A stretch of DNA of 64,000 nucleotides, taken from assembly GCF_014651695.1 (NCBI RefSeq), contig NZ_BMXJ01000007.1, positions 388,509 through 452,508 on the forward strand, in the 5' to 3' direction. Position numbers and translations under genes: made by a program. This DNA comes from Nocardiopsis terrae. Its GTDB lineage: Bacteria; Actinomycetota; Actinomycetes; Streptosporangiales; Streptosporangiaceae. How positions within the stretch are numbered: the first letter of the stretch is position 1; each line of letters begins with the position of its first letter. Of the stretch, positions 8,513 to 17,457 are shown piece after piece. A model generated the notes under the pieces. It was not told the origin of the DNA and did no database searches. It saw only the letters and a list, made by a program, of their open reading frames with translations.

Positions 8513-9484
8513 CTCTCTCCTGGAGTGCTCCCCACGCCGCCCCGGCCAGGCCGACGGGCGGCCCCCGCTCTGGGACAGCCAGATCGCGGACACCACCAGT
8601 GCACAACCCCCCAGTTGGCCGGGGGTCGCCCGTTCACCCAGGAAGACGGCGCCCATCGCCACCGCCAGGACCGGAGGCAGCACCAGGACCGCCGCGCCGG
8701 TGCTCGCGGTCAGCCGGGGCAGGGCCGAACCGATCAGCAGCCAGGTCAGCACCTGCCCGGTCAGTGCCAACAGCGCCAGCCACAGCCATGCCCGCGAGTC
8801 CTGGGAGGCCAGGTCGATTCCGCTCCACAGCGCGCCCAGCGCACCGGCCGCCACCGCCGCGGTCGACGTGGAGACGCACACCGGGGTCACCGTGTGCCCT
8901 CGGCCGCCGCCGAGCCGGGACAGGAAGAGGTATCCCGCGTAGGCCGCCCCCGCCGCACAGCCGTAGGCCAGCCCGAGCCACGGGCCGCCCCCGGAGTCCG
9001 GGCCCGCGGCACCGCCCGAGTCGGCCACCCCGGCGGCCAGGACGAGACCGGCCAGCATCACCGGCACCGCGACCACGAACCTCAGCGGCGCCCGGTCGCC
9101 CAGGAACACCCACGCGAGCAGGGGGAAGACCACCACCTGGACGTTGAGCAGCACGGTCGCCATCCCCGCGCCCACGTGCTGGATGCTCGCCACCCAGAAC
9201 ACGTAGTCCACACCCAGCAGCAGCCCCGCCGCGGCGTCCAGGCCCACCAGCCACAGCGCCCGCGGGCCGACCCGGCGGAGTTCGGCCACGGCCATGGGGG
9301 CCAGCACGAACAGTGCCAACGCGCATCTCAGGAAGGCCGCGGTGCCCGTGTTGGCCCCGGAGAGTTTGACGAACACACCCGTGGCCGAGGTGCAACCGGC
9401 ACCGGCCACCGCCAGGACGACGGGGTCGGCCCGGTCCAGTACCGAGCCCTCCCGGGGCGTGCGCTCCGTGTCCGTACCCGCCAT
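8510..9484 (-). CDS. DMT superfamily (EamA) exporter
   Basis: Drug/metabolite transporter of 324 residues with ten predicted membrane helices in two EamA repeats (about residues 20-145 and 165-300). FLRCALALFVLAP and the paired motif VLLNVQVVVFPLLAWVFLGD / LVLPPVLAVAMGAVFLGE are the duplicated hallmark of the family (RhtA/YdcZ-like metabolite exporters). A short basic tail ends the protein. It diverges from a LysR gene 108 bp away, which is the usual arrangement for a regulator controlling an amino-acid or metabolite exporter. The substrate is unknown. Confidence 0.9.
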   Translation of the reverse strand: MAGTDTERTPREGSVLDRADPVVLAVAGAGCTSATGVFVKLSGANTGTAAFLRCALALFVLAPMAVAELRRVGPRALWLVGLDAAAGLLLGVDYVFWVASIQHVGAGMATVLLNVQVVVFPLLAWVFLGDRAPLRFVVAVPVMLAGLVLAAGVADSGGAAGPDSGGGPWLGLAYGCAAGAAYAGYLFLSRLGGGRGHTVTPVCVSTSTAAVAAGALGALWSGIDLASQDSRAWLWLALLALTGQVLTWLLIGSALPRLTASTGAAVLVLPPVLAVAMGAVFLGERATPGQLGGCALVVSAIWLSQSGGRPSAWPGRRGEHSRRE

Positions 9485-9548
9485 GGCCCCGTCCCCTCCG
9501 CGTCCGCCCGCCAGGTGCACGACCCAGCCTGACGGCCACGACCAGGAA

Positions 9549-9592
9549 ACAAAAGCGATGTTTTGTCGTCGGTAATCGGTACTGTTGCTTAT
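9549..9592. promoter_or_regulatory. Operator and leaderless promoter of the LysR/exporter pair
   Basis: ACAAAA-N6-TTTTGT (9549-9566) is a perfect 6-bp dyad in the divergent gap. TACTGT (9580-9585) lies 7 nt before the LysR GTG and no Shine-Dalgarno is present, consistent with a leaderless transcript. A LysR protein bound at the dyad could act on both genes. Confidence 0.5.
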
Positions 9593-10597
9593 GTGTTCAG
9601 CATCGAACGACTGAGGGCGTTGGCCGCCGTGCGGACCCACGGCTCCATCGCACGCGCGGCGAGAGCCCTGCACGTGACCCCCTCGGGGATGTCCCAGCAA
9701 CTCACCAAGCTGGAACGGGAGGCGGGTCAGCGCCTGCTCGAGCCGGCGGGCCGCACCGTGCGGCTCACCCATGCGGGCCGTGTCCTCGTCGGGCACGCCG
9801 ACCGGGTACTCGCCCAGGTCACGGAGGCGCAGGCGGACCTCGCCGACCTCGACCGCCAGATCCTCGGGCCGCTGCGCCTGGGCGGTGTGGGCAGCGCTGT
9901 GCGCACCCTGCTCCCGGGGGCGCTGTCCGTCCTGTTGGCCGCGCACCCGCGGCTGACCCCCACCGTGCGCGACGGGGAGGTCGTCTCGCTGCTACCGCCG
10001 CTCCTGCGCGGGGAACTGGACCTGGTCCTGGCCGAGAGCTGGTCCAGCCGCCCGGTCGCGCTACCCGCCGGGGTCCGGACGGTGGAACTCCTGGACGAGC
10101 GGGTGTGCCTGGCACTGCCCCCCGGCCATCCCCTCGGCGCACGGGAGAGCGTGCGCATCGCCGAGCTCGGCGGGACCGCCACGGGCGACCCGGTCGGTCT
10201 GCCCTGGGCGAGCTGCCCCGCGGGCACCGAACCCTACGAGGCGATCCTCCAGGCCCTGCGCGCCCGGGGCGTGGAACCCGACATCAGGTACAGGCTCGCC
10301 GAGATCCCCTCCCAACTGGAGCTGGTGGCCTCCGGCCTCGCCGTGGCGCTGGTCCCGGACCTCGGCCGACGCACCGCCCCCGAAGGGGTCCGGTTCGTGC
10401 CCACCGACCCGCTGATCCGCAGGACCATCAGAGCGGTGTGGCGCGCGGACGCCGAAACCCCGGCGGTCCGAGCCTGTGTCACCGCCCTCACCGCCACACC
10501 TTCCACTCCAACCCCACCCCCCACCGTGGCACCACCCGTCACATCCGCGTACACCGAGTCCGCTCCCGCGGAACCGACCACACAAGGAATCATGTGA
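9593..10597 (+). CDS. LysR family transcriptional regulator
   Basis: LysR-type regulator of 334 residues. The winged helix-turn-helix is at about 1-60 (LAAVRTHGSIARAARALHVT, SGMSQQLTKLE) and the two-lobed effector domain at about 90-295. An unusual low-complexity Pro/Thr-rich tail (about 300-334) follows. GTG 9593 is preferred since the family normally begins two to five residues before the first helix and a TACTGT hexamer lies 7 nt upstream. It is divergent from the DMT exporter and its stop codon overlaps the start of the exonuclease gene, so the two are probably co-transcribed. Confidence 0.92.
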   Translation: MFSIERLRALAAVRTHGSIARAARALHVTPSGMSQQLTKLEREAGQRLLEPAGRTVRLTHAGRVLVGHADRVLAQVTEAQADLADLDRQILGPLRLGGVGSAVRTLLPGALSVLLAAHPRLTPTVRDGEVVSLLPPLLRGELDLVLAESWSSRPVALPAGVRTVELLDERVCLALPPGHPLGARESVRIAELGGTATGDPVGLPWASCPAGTEPYEAILQALRARGVEPDIRYRLAEIPSQLELVASGLAVALVPDLGRRTAPEGVRFVPTDPLIRRTIRAVWRADAETPAVRACVTALTATPSTPTPPPTVAPPVTSAYTESAPAEPTTQGIM

Positions 10598-11304
10598 ACA
10601 CTCCCTGGCACCACCTGCCCATGGCCGCCTTCGACGTCGAGACCACCGGCCTGGACGTGGAGAGCGACCGGATCATCACCGCGGCCCTGTGGCGCATCGA
10701 CCCCGCTCGCGGGACCAAGGAGGTCGCCACCTGGTTCGCCGACCCCGGGATCGAGATCCCGGCCGAGGCCGCCGAGATCCACGGCATCACCACCGAACAG
10801 GCCCGCGCCCAGGGCCGTCCCGCCGCGGACGTGGTCACCGAGATCGCCGCGGCGCTGGACGCCGTCACCGCTGAGGGGCTGCCCGTGGTGGTCTACAACG
10901 CGCCCTACGACCTCACCCTCCTGGACCGCGAACTCGCGCTCCACCGCCCGGGCGCCCCCCTGGCCGCGCAGCCCCTGGTGGTGGACCCGCTGGTCCTGGA
11001 CAAACGGGTGGACACGTTCCGCCGGGGCTCCCGCAAACTGGTCGACGTCTGCGCCCACTACGAGGTCCCCCTGGCCCGGGAGGAGGCGCACGGGGCCGCC
11101 GCCGACGCCCTGGCCTCGGCCCGGCTCGCCTGGCGGATCGCCGCGGCCAACCCCGAAATCGCGCAGATGTCCGCCGTGGACCTGCACGCCGCCCAGGTCA
11201 AGTGGAAGGCCGAACAGGCCGCCAGCTTCCAGGAGTACCTGCGCCGCAGGAACCCCGAAGCGGTGGTCGACGGTTCCTGGCCGCTGGTCCCCGCCGCCAC
11301 CTGA
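10594..11304 (+). CDS. DEDDh 3'-5' exonuclease (DnaQ-like)
   Basis: RNase T/DnaQ-fold exonuclease of 236 residues. The four acidic residues and histidine of a DEDDh enzyme are visible: D14 and E16 in FDVETTG, D106 in NAPYDLTLL, and H166 with D171 in HGAAADA. Two metal ions would be bound there to hydrolyse DNA or RNA from the 3' end. The protein lacks other domains, so it is not the DNA polymerase epsilon subunit by itself; a stand-alone repair or RNA-trimming role is possible. The GTG overlaps the LysR stop by 4 nt and has AAGGA 8 nt upstream. Confidence 0.92.
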   Translation: MNTPWHHLPMAAFDVETTGLDVESDRIITAALWRIDPARGTKEVATWFADPGIEIPAEAAEIHGITTEQARAQGRPAADVVTEIAAALDAVTAEGLPVVVYNAPYDLTLLDRELALHRPGAPLAAQPLVVDPLVLDKRVDTFRRGSRKLVDVCAHYEVPLAREEAHGAAADALASARLAWRIAAANPEIAQMSAVDLHAAQVKWKAEQAASFQEYLRRRNPEAVVDGSWPLVPAAT

Positions 11305-11423
11305 TCCCGGCCGCCCGGGCCCCGCGACGCCTCCGACCGGGGCCGAGAGGCGGTGGGGCCGACCGGGGCGCGAGGAAACCGGGGCACCGGACGGGGTGCG
11401 CGCAAGGGGAGGGAGGGGCACAC

Positions 11424-11451
11424 GAAAAAGGGAACACCCGAAGGTGTTCCC
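11424..11451 (-). terminator. Intrinsic terminator of tRNA-Arg
   Basis: A perfect stem GGGAACACC-CGAA-GGTGTTCCC (11430-11451) is followed on the minus strand by TTTTT (11429-11425). It lies 11 nt downstream of the tRNA 3' end, an almost textbook rho-independent terminator, rare in such GC-rich DNA. Confidence 0.85.
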
Positions 11452-11461
11452 GTCTTTCCTG

Positions 11462-11533
11462 TGCCCCCTGGAGGATTCGAACCTCCGCACCCGGCTCCGG
11501 AGGCCGGTGCTCTATCCCCTGAGCTAAGGGGGC
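11462..11533 (-). tRNA. tRNA-Arg (anticodon CCG)
   Basis: On the minus strand the 72-nt sequence folds as a cloverleaf: acceptor GCCCCCT pairs with AGGGGGC, discriminator A, D arm AGCTC-GGGGATAGA-GAGC-like, anticodon loop CTCCGGA with anticodon CCG, and T arm GGAGG-TTCGAAT-CCTCC. CCA is not encoded. It reads CGG, one of the major arginine codons in this GC-rich genome. It lies next to the gene for an ArgS-related protein (12062-13180). Confidence 0.95.
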
Positions 11534-11653
11534 GCGCTGCTGCGTGAACAACTGTAGCAGGGGTTCCGGGTTGCTCGTCCACTCCTGTGCGCCAAGCGCC
11601 GACCGACCCCGGCCGATACCGGATTCCAGTGGTGCCGCCGCGCCCCGCGGCGG

Positions 11654-11666
11654 TAGTGTCACGGGC
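11654..11666 (+). promoter_or_regulatory. Leaderless promoter -10 of the response regulator gene
   Basis: TAGTGT (11654-11659) followed by 7 nt and then GTG 11667, without any Shine-Dalgarno sequence. Position and sequence match the TANNNT hexamer of actinobacterial leaderless promoters. Confidence 0.55.
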
Positions 11667-12065
11667 GTGAACGCCCTTCCCGTACGGGTTCTCGTCGTCG
11701 AGGACGACGAGGTGATCCGCGAACTGATCCGCCTCAACCTCGAACTTGAGGGGTTCGAGGTGTTCACCGCCATGGACGGTCAGGACTGCCTGGAGCGGGT
11801 CGGGCACATCGCCCCCGACGTCATCACCATGGACGTGATGATGCCCAGACTCGACGGCTGGACCACGGTCGAACGCCTCCGCTCCGACGGTTACGACCGC
11901 CGCATCATCATGGTCACCGCCCGCGCGCAGGCGGACGACCGCAGACGCGGGGAGCGGATCGGCGTCGACGACTACCTGACCAAGCCCTTCGATCCCGACG
12001 AGCTGGTCGACCTCATCCGGGCCCTGCACGGGAAGGGTGACGGCGGAATCGGGGGAGCTGCGTGA
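11667..12065 (+). CDS. single-domain response regulator
   Basis: CheY-like receiver of 132 residues with no output domain. Acidic pocket D13/D14 (VEDDE), phospho-acceptor D56 in ITMDVMMP, T84 in VTA and K106 in LTKPF are all present. Its partner kinase is not nearby. The stop codon overlaps the next start (GTGA, 12062-12065), so its synthesis is coupled to the ArgS-related protein; this pair is conserved at the same place in other actinobacteria in my memory. It probably acts by protein contact rather than as a DNA-binding regulator. Confidence 0.93.
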   Translation: MNALPVRVLVVEDDEVIRELIRLNLELEGFEVFTAMDGQDCLERVGHIAPDVITMDVMMPRLDGWTTVERLRSDGYDRRIIMVTARAQADDRRRGERIGVDDYLTKPFDPDELVDLIRALHGKGDGGIGGAA

Positions 12066-13180
12066 CCCCACGGAGGCTGGAGACGGTCGTCCGCCGCGCC
12101 GCCGTGCGAGCCTTCGGCCTCGGTGAGGCCGACGTCCCCTTCGTCTGGCCGCGCGGCGGCCACGCCGCGGAGGACGCGGACGCAGCCGTCGCCCTGGCCC
12201 CGCGCCTGCTCGGACGGGTCCGCGGCGAACTGCCCAGGGACGCGGAGGGCACCCACCGGGCCGTGGTCTGCGGGCGAATCGTCGCCCAGATCAGCGCCAT
12301 GGCCGAGGAAGGCGAGCCCGACGCCGGGTTCGCCCGGATCGTTTCGGACGAGCGCGGCTTCGCCCACTTCACCCTCACCTGCGAACAGCGCCGCGGCCTT
12401 CTGCGCGCCGCGGCCGACGGCCCCCGCTTCCTCACCGGCCGGGACTGGACGGGAGCGGGGGAGTGGCCCCGCTCCGCCCTGCACGAGGCGGGCCCCCTCG
12501 CCCAGGCCCGCCGCTACGCCCGCGCCGACGCCCGGGCCCGGATCGCCATGGCCGTGGGCGGACCCGACCCGCCTCCGGGCCCCGTCGGCGAGGTCTCCTG
12601 GCGCGACCGCTACCTGGACACCGACCGCACCGGGCTGTTCACCCCCGCTGGCCGCCTGCTCGGCAGAGTCGGTGAGGACAGCGCCCGTGTCGCCTTCTGC
12701 CGTTCGGTCCCCGAACACCCCAAGGAGAACGAGACCACCGGTCGCTGCCTGCCCGTGCTGCCCTCCGCGGAGAACCCCGGGGCCTGGTCCCGGCTCACCG
12801 ACGCCAACCCCGCCTTCCGGTTGCGCTACGCCCACGCCCACGCCCTGAGCAGTCTCCGGTGGGCGGCCCAGGGCACCGCTCCCGAACCGCACGACTGCCC
12901 TCACACGCACGGGGCCGGGGTGCGCGGGCTCCTCTTCGACGGCCCCAGTGTCCTGGACACCGCTGCCCGCCGAGAGGAACCCCATATCCTGGTCAGATAC
13001 CTGGAGGCGCTGACCAGTGCCTACGATGAGTGGCGGACGGCTTCCGCCGCCGGGGCCGGACCGGCGTCGGGGACGGAACCGACGCGGGCCGCCCTCGACC
13101 CGGCGCTGCCCGCCGCCGTCGCCGGTGTGCTCGGCACCGGCCTCTTCCTGCTCGGGGTGTCAGCGCCCACAAGGCTGTAG
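12062..13180 (+). CDS. nrtL: ArgS-related anticodon-binding protein NrtL
   Basis: Protein of 372 residues occupying the chromosomal place that argS holds before lysA in many actinobacteria. Its C-terminal ~110 residues resemble the DALR anticodon-binding domain of arginyl-tRNA synthetase ([35 protein letters not shown]). The N-terminal part keeps a weak resemblance to the ArgRS entry domain, but I see no HIGH or KMSKS motif and no room for the ~350-residue catalytic Rossmann domain, so it should not aminoacylate tRNA. NCBI uses the name NrtL for this family; the function is not established as far as I know. It is translationally coupled to the response regulator upstream. Confidence 0.85.
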   Translation: MTPRRLETVVRRAAVRAFGLGEADVPFVWPRGGHAAEDADAAVALAPRLLGRVRGELPRDAEGTHRAVVCGRIVAQISAMAEEGEPDAGFARIVSDERGFAHFTLTCEQRRGLLRAAADGPRFLTGRDWTGAGEWPRSALHEAGPLAQARRYARADARARIAMAVGGPDPPPGPVGEVSWRDRYLDTDRTGLFTPAGRLLGRVGEDSARVAFCRSVPEHPKENETTGRCLPVLPSAENPGAWSRLTDANPAFRLRYAHAHALSSLRWAAQGTAPEPHDCPHTHGAGVRGLLFDGPSVLDTAARREEPHILVRYLEALTSAYDEWRTASAAGAGPASGTEPTRAALDPALPAAVAGVLGTGLFLLGVSAPTRL

Positions 13181-13377
13181 ACGCCCCGCCGTCGCGGACC
13201 CGTTGGACGAGCCCAACCCCCGTGTTCCGATCGTCTTGGTGGACAATGGACGCGGGTGCGCCCCGCAGACCGGTCGGCGCCGTCGGCGCGGACCCCGTGC
13301 CGACGACCGTCCGCCTCCACAGCAGAGTCACGACACAGCACAGCCAGACGTACCGAAGTCCCAGCCGAAAGACCGTC

Positions 13378-14763
13378 ATGAGCCGCTACGCCCACCCCGC
13401 CGGATCCCGCCACGCGGAGGTCCTGCCGGAGGAGAACCCGCCGCTGCCGCCCGAGGACCTCAACACGCTGGACCCTCGGGTCTGGCCCGCCACCGCGCAC
13501 CGTTCGGACGGCGAGGTCACCATCGGCGGTGTCGGCGTGCGCGCCCTCGCCGCCGAGTACGGTACGCCGCTCTTCGTCATGGACGAGGAGGACTTCCGGA
13601 CCCGAGCCCGCGACTACTCCACCGCCTTCGCCGACGCCGACGTCTACTACGCGGGCAAGGCCCTGCTGACCAAGGCCGTCGCCCGCTGGGTCGTCGAGGA
13701 GGGGCTCAAGCTCGACGTGTGCTCCGGCGGCGAGCTGGCCGTGGCCCTGGCCGCCGGGGTCCCCACGGACCGCGTCGCCATGCACGGCAACAACAAGTCG
13801 GTCGCCGAGCTGCGCCGTGCCGTCGAGGCCGGGGTTGGGCGGATCATCCTGGACTCCCTCGACGAGATCGACCGCCTGGAGTCGGTGGCCGCCGAGTACG
13901 GTGCCCGTCCCAAGGTGCTCATCCGGGTCACCACCGGCGTGGAGGCGCACACGCACGAGTTCGTCGCCACCGCGCACGACGACCAGAAGTTCGGCTTCGC
14001 GCTGAGCACGGGTGCGGCCGCCGAGGCGGTCCGCCGCGTCCTCGCCGCCGAGCACCTGGACCTGGTCGGCCTGCACTCGCACATCGGTTCGCAGATCTTC
14101 GACACCTCGGGCTTCGAGGTCGCCGCCCGGCGGGTCACCCGGTTCCTCACCCGGATCCACGAGGAACTCGACGTCACCCTCGCCGAACTCGACCTCGGCG
14201 GCGGCCTGGGCATCGCCTACACCTCCGGTGACGATCCGCTCGACCCCAAGACCATCGCCGCCAGCCTCACCGCCATCGTGCGCCGCGAGTGCCAGGAGGC
14301 GGGACTGCCCGTGCCGCGTATCGCGGTGGAGCCCGGGCGCGCCGTCGCCGGCCCGGCCGGGGTCACCGTCTACGAGGTCGGCACCGTCAAGGACGTCGAG
14401 GGCATCCGCACCTACGTCAGCGTCGACGGCGGTATGAGCGACAACATCCGCACCGCCCTGTACGGCTCCGAGTACACCAGCCAGCTGGTGTCCCGGGAGA
14501 GCGACGCCGAGCCGATGCTCTCCCGTCTGGTCGGCAAGCACTGCGAGAGCGGTGACATCATCGTGCACGACCTCTACCTGCCCGCCGACCTGCGGCCGGG
14601 CGACCTGGTGGCGGTCGCCGCCACGGGCGCCTACTGCTACTCCATGGCGAGCAACTACAACCACCTGCCCCGCCCCGCCATGGTGGCGGTCAGGGACGCG
14701 AACGCACGGGTGATCGTGCGCAGGGAGAACGAGGAGGACCTCCTCCGCCTCGACGTAGGCTGA
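13378..14763 (+). CDS. lysA: diaminopimelate decarboxylase
   Basis: PLP enzyme of 461 residues that decarboxylates meso-diaminopimelate to L-lysine, the last step of the pathway. The PLP lysine is K94 in [10 protein letters not shown]; the HIGSQI and GGGLGI motifs of the alanine-racemase-like barrel and EPGRA follow; the beta domain carries HCESGD and [14 protein letters not shown], which complete the active site. ATG 13378 has a GAAAG ribosome site and matches the usual family length; an ATG 44 codons upstream would add an unconserved basic tract. It is followed 72 nt later by hom, linking lysine and threonine synthesis. Confidence 0.96.
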   Translation: MSRYAHPAGSRHAEVLPEENPPLPPEDLNTLDPRVWPATAHRSDGEVTIGGVGVRALAAEYGTPLFVMDEEDFRTRARDYSTAFADADVYYAGKALLTKAVARWVVEEGLKLDVCSGGELAVALAAGVPTDRVAMHGNNKSVAELRRAVEAGVGRIILDSLDEIDRLESVAAEYGARPKVLIRVTTGVEAHTHEFVATAHDDQKFGFALSTGAAAEAVRRVLAAEHLDLVGLHSHIGSQIFDTSGFEVAARRVTRFLTRIHEELDVTLAELDLGGGLGIAYTSGDDPLDPKTIAASLTAIVRRECQEAGLPVPRIAVEPGRAVAGPAGVTVYEVGTVKDVEGIRTYVSVDGGMSDNIRTALYGSEYTSQLVSRESDAEPMLSRLVGKHCESGDIIVHDLYLPADLRPGDLVAVAATGAYCYSMASNYNHLPRPAMVAVRDANARVIVRRENEEDLLRLDVG

Positions 14764-14835
14764 ACCGTCCGCCCCACGGGTGCCGCACCGGTGCCCGGCG
14801 AGGTCGGACACGAGAGAAGTGGGAGTCACGCCCAA

Positions 14836-16122
14836 ATGGCGATGAAGGTGGCGCTGCTCGGATGCGGCGTTGTGGGTTCGGAAGTCGTCCGCCTGGTCAA
14901 CGAGCAGTCCGAGGAACTGGCCGCGCGGATCGGCACGCCGATCGAGATCGGCGGCATCGCGGTCCGCCGGCTGGACCGCGACCGCGGTGTCGACCCGGCG
15001 CTGCTGACCACCGACGCCACGGCGCTGGTCACCCGCCCGGACATCGACGTCGTGGTGGAGGTCATCGGCGGGATCGAACCGGCCCGTTCGCTGATGCTCG
15101 CCGCGATCAAGGCGGGCAAGTCCGTGGTGACGGCCAACAAGGCCCTGCTCGCGGAGGACGGACAGACACTCCAGGCCGCGGCCCGCGACGCCGGGGTCGA
15201 CCTGTACTACGAGGCGTCCGTGGCGGGTGCGATCCCGCTGCTGCGCCCGCTGCGCGACTCCCTCGCCGGGGACAGGGTCAACCGGGTCCTGGGCATCGTC
15301 AACGGCACCACGAACTACGTCCTGGACCGGATGGACTCCCTCGGGGCCGGGTTCTCCGAGTCCCTGGAGGAGGCCCAGACCCTCGGGTACGCCGAGGCCG
15401 ACCCGACCGCCGACGTCGAGGGCTTCGACGCCGCGGCCAAGGCGGCGATCCTGGCCCGGCTGGCCTTCCACACCCAGCGGGTCACCGCGGCCGACGTCCA
15501 CCGCGAGGGGATCACGGGGGTGTCGGCCGCCGACATCGCCAGCGCCCGGGCGATGGGTTGCGTCGTCAAGCTCCTGGCGATCTGCCAGCGCTCGCAGGAC
15601 GGCGACTCGGTGGGCGTACGCGTCCACCCGGTGATGCTGCCGGTCGAGCACCCGCTGGCCAGCGTCAAGGAGGCCTACAACGCGGTGTTCGTCGAGGCGG
15701 AGTCCGCCGGGCGCCTCATGTTCTACGGCGCCGGAGCGGGGGGCACCCCCACGGCCAGCGCGGTCCTGGGCGACATGGTGGCCGTGGCCCGCAACCGCCT
15801 CGCCGACACCTCGGTGGGCGAGGGCGGCCACGACACCGGTCTGCCGGTGCACGACATGGGCAGGACCATCACCAGCTACCACGTGTCGTTGGACGTGGCC
15901 GACCGGCCCGGTGTGCTCTCCAAGGTCGCCGAGATCTTCGCCGACCACGGGGTGTCCATCAAGAACGTGCGCCAGGAGGGCACGGGGGACGACGCCCAGC
16001 TCGTGCTGGTCAGCCACCCCGCACCCGACGCCGCGCTCAGCAGCACCGTCGAGGAGCTCAGCCGGCATCCGATGGTCCGCGAGGTGGCCAGCGTGATGCG
16101 GGTGGAGACCTTCCAGGAGTAG
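14836..16122 (+). CDS. hom: homoserine dehydrogenase
   Basis: NAD(P)H-dependent reduction of aspartate semialdehyde to homoserine, 428 residues. The Rossmann motif [10 protein letters not shown] opens the protein, [11 protein letters not shown] holds the catalytic lysine region, and [10 protein letters not shown] and [13 protein letters not shown] form the substrate domain. A C-terminal ACT domain (about 350-428, [20 protein letters not shown]) is the site for threonine feedback in family members. ATG 14836 follows GTGGGAG by 9 nt. A perfect hairpin terminator comes directly after the gene, so thrC is likely a separate transcript. Confidence 0.97.
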   Translation: MAMKVALLGCGVVGSEVVRLVNEQSEELAARIGTPIEIGGIAVRRLDRDRGVDPALLTTDATALVTRPDIDVVVEVIGGIEPARSLMLAAIKAGKSVVTANKALLAEDGQTLQAAARDAGVDLYYEASVAGAIPLLRPLRDSLAGDRVNRVLGIVNGTTNYVLDRMDSLGAGFSESLEEAQTLGYAEADPTADVEGFDAAAKAAILARLAFHTQRVTAADVHREGITGVSAADIASARAMGCVVKLLAICQRSQDGDSVGVRVHPVMLPVEHPLASVKEAYNAVFVEAESAGRLMFYGAGAGGTPTASAVLGDMVAVARNRLADTSVGEGGHDTGLPVHDMGRTITSYHVSLDVADRPGVLSKVAEIFADHGVSIKNVRQEGTGDDAQLVLVSHPAPDAALSSTVEELSRHPMVREVASVMRVETFQE

Positions 16123-16130
16123 TCGGCCGA

Positions 16131-16163
16131 TCCGGGGTCCGTGTCCCGCACACGGACCCCGGA
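16131..16163 (+). terminator. Terminator hairpin after hom
   Basis: Perfect 14-bp stem: TCCGGGGTCCGTGT (16131-16144), loop CCCGC, ACACGGACCCCGGA (16150-16163). It starts 9 nt after the hom stop and has no U-tract, as is usual for strong hairpins in GC-rich actinobacteria. Confidence 0.75.
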
Positions 16164-16217
16164 GTCCAGATAGTGAGAAAGATGTGCCCGGGATGCAAGA
16201 CGACTCGGGCAGGGTCG

Positions 16218-16223
16218 TAGACT
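16218..16223 (+). promoter_or_regulatory. Candidate -10 for thrC
   Basis: TAGACT lies between the hom terminator and thrC, about 90 nt before the start codon. The -35 region (TGCAAG at 16194-16199, 18-nt spacer) is weak. A promoter is expected here because the upstream hairpin separates thrC from hom. Confidence 0.4.
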
Positions 16224-16315
16224 CGAAGCTGGTGGGGACGGAACGCCTTCGCGACGCCCCACCCGCATCCATCGCGCGTCAAGCGAAACCGAATCCACCC
16301 GAAAGGGACACCGTC

Positions 16316-17380
16316 GTGAGCATGGCACGGGCGTGGCGAGGCATCGTCGAGGAGTACCGCGACCGCCTTCCCGTCAACGAGAGCACCCCCGTCGTCACCC
16401 TCCAGGAGGGCGGCACCCCCCTGCTGCCTGCCACGCGCGTATCCGAGCTCACGGGCTGCGAGGTCTTCCTCAAGGTCGAGGGGCTCAACCCCACCGGTTC
16501 GTTCAAGGACCGCGGCATGACCATGGCCATCACCAAGGCCGCCGAGGACGGCGCCAAGGCGGTCATCTGCGCCTCCACCGGCAACACCAGCGCCAGCGCC
16601 GCCGCCTACGCCATCCGTGCGGGCATGACCTGCGCCGTGCTGGTGCCCCAGGGCAAGATCGCGATGGGCAAGCTCGCCCAGGCCCTCGTGCACGGCGCCC
16701 GGCTGCTCCAGGTCGACGGCAACTTCGACGACTGCCTCGAACTGGCGCGCAAGCTCAGCGTCGACTACCCGGTCGCCCTGGTGAACTCGGTCAACCCCTA
16801 CCGCCTCCAGGGGCAGAAGACCGCGGCCTTCGAGATCGTGGACGCCCTCGGCGACGCGCCGGACATCCACTGCATCCCGGTCGGCAACGCCGGCAACATC
16901 ACCGCCTACTGGATGGGCTACACCGAGTACGCCCAGGACGGGGTCTCCAGCAAGGCCCCCAGGATGCTCGGCTTCCAGGCCAGCGGTTCGGCACCCATCG
17001 TCAACGGCGCCCCGGTCACCAGCCCCAGCACCATCGCCACCGCGATCCGCATCGGCAACCCGGCCTCCTGGAAGCTCGCCGAGCAGGCCCGGGACGAGTC
17101 CGGCGGCCTCATCGACAAGGTCACCGACCGCCAGATCATGGCCGCCTACAAGCTCCTCGCCGCCGAGGAGGGCGTGTTCGTCGAACTCGCCTCCGCCGCG
17201 AGCGTGGCGGGGCTCCTCCAGGCCGTCGAGGCCGGGCAGGTTCCCAAGGGCAGCCGGATCGTGTGCACCGTGACCGGAAACGGCCTCAAGGACCCCGACT
17301 GGGCACTGGCCGGGGCCTCCTCCGCCACCACCGTCCCCGTCGACGCCCGGGCCGCCGCCAAGGCCCTCGACCTCGCCTAG
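16316..17380 (+). CDS. thrC: threonine synthase
   Basis: PLP enzyme of 354 residues converting O-phosphohomoserine to threonine. The PLP lysine is K64 in [23 protein letters not shown] and [14 protein letters not shown] bind the cofactor phosphate and substrate. The compact length is that of the actinobacterial/Bacillus type. GTG 16316 has GAAAGGGA 7 nt upstream; ATG 16322 is a less likely alternative. thrB follows after 77 nt containing a large inverted repeat. Confidence 0.96.
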   Translation: MSMARAWRGIVEEYRDRLPVNESTPVVTLQEGGTPLLPATRVSELTGCEVFLKVEGLNPTGSFKDRGMTMAITKAAEDGAKAVICASTGNTSASAAAYAIRAGMTCAVLVPQGKIAMGKLAQALVHGARLLQVDGNFDDCLELARKLSVDYPVALVNSVNPYRLQGQKTAAFEIVDALGDAPDIHCIPVGNAGNITAYWMGYTEYAQDGVSSKAPRMLGFQASGSAPIVNGAPVTSPSTIATAIRIGNPASWKLAEQARDESGGLIDKVTDRQIMAAYKLLAAEEGVFVELASAASVAGLLQAVEAGQVPKGSRIVCTVTGNGLKDPDWALAGASSATTVPVDARAAAKALDLA

Positions 17381-17391
17381 CCGCCCTTCGG

Positions 17392-17451
17392 GATGATCTT
17401 GCTCCCAGAAGCGGGATCGGCGTCGGGATTGCCTCTGGTAGCAAGATCATC
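17392..17451 (+). repeat. 18-bp inverted repeat between thrC and thrB
   Basis: Arms 17392-17409 and 17434-17451 are complementary over 18 bp with a single mismatch; the outer 12 bp (GATGATCTTGCT / AGCAAGATCATC) are perfect. The 24-nt loop is GC-rich. The arms are much AT-richer than the surrounding DNA. The right arm ends 6 nt before the ATG of thrB. It may be a terminator of thrC, a regulatory hairpin controlling thrB, or a protein-binding site. Confidence 0.8.
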
Positions 17452-17457
17452 GCCTGT

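Noticed and set aside
11430-11533. tRNA gene as an integration site for a mobile element
   Set aside because: The tRNA is followed directly by its own terminator, no partial tRNA copy or integrase is nearby, and the flanking genes are core genes.
13021-16272. A 1083-codon open frame on the minus strand across lysA and hom
   Set aside because: It lies entirely antisense to two well-conserved genes in the third-position-GC mirror frame, has no recognisable domain and a His/Asp/Val/Gly-heavy composition typical of shadow frames.
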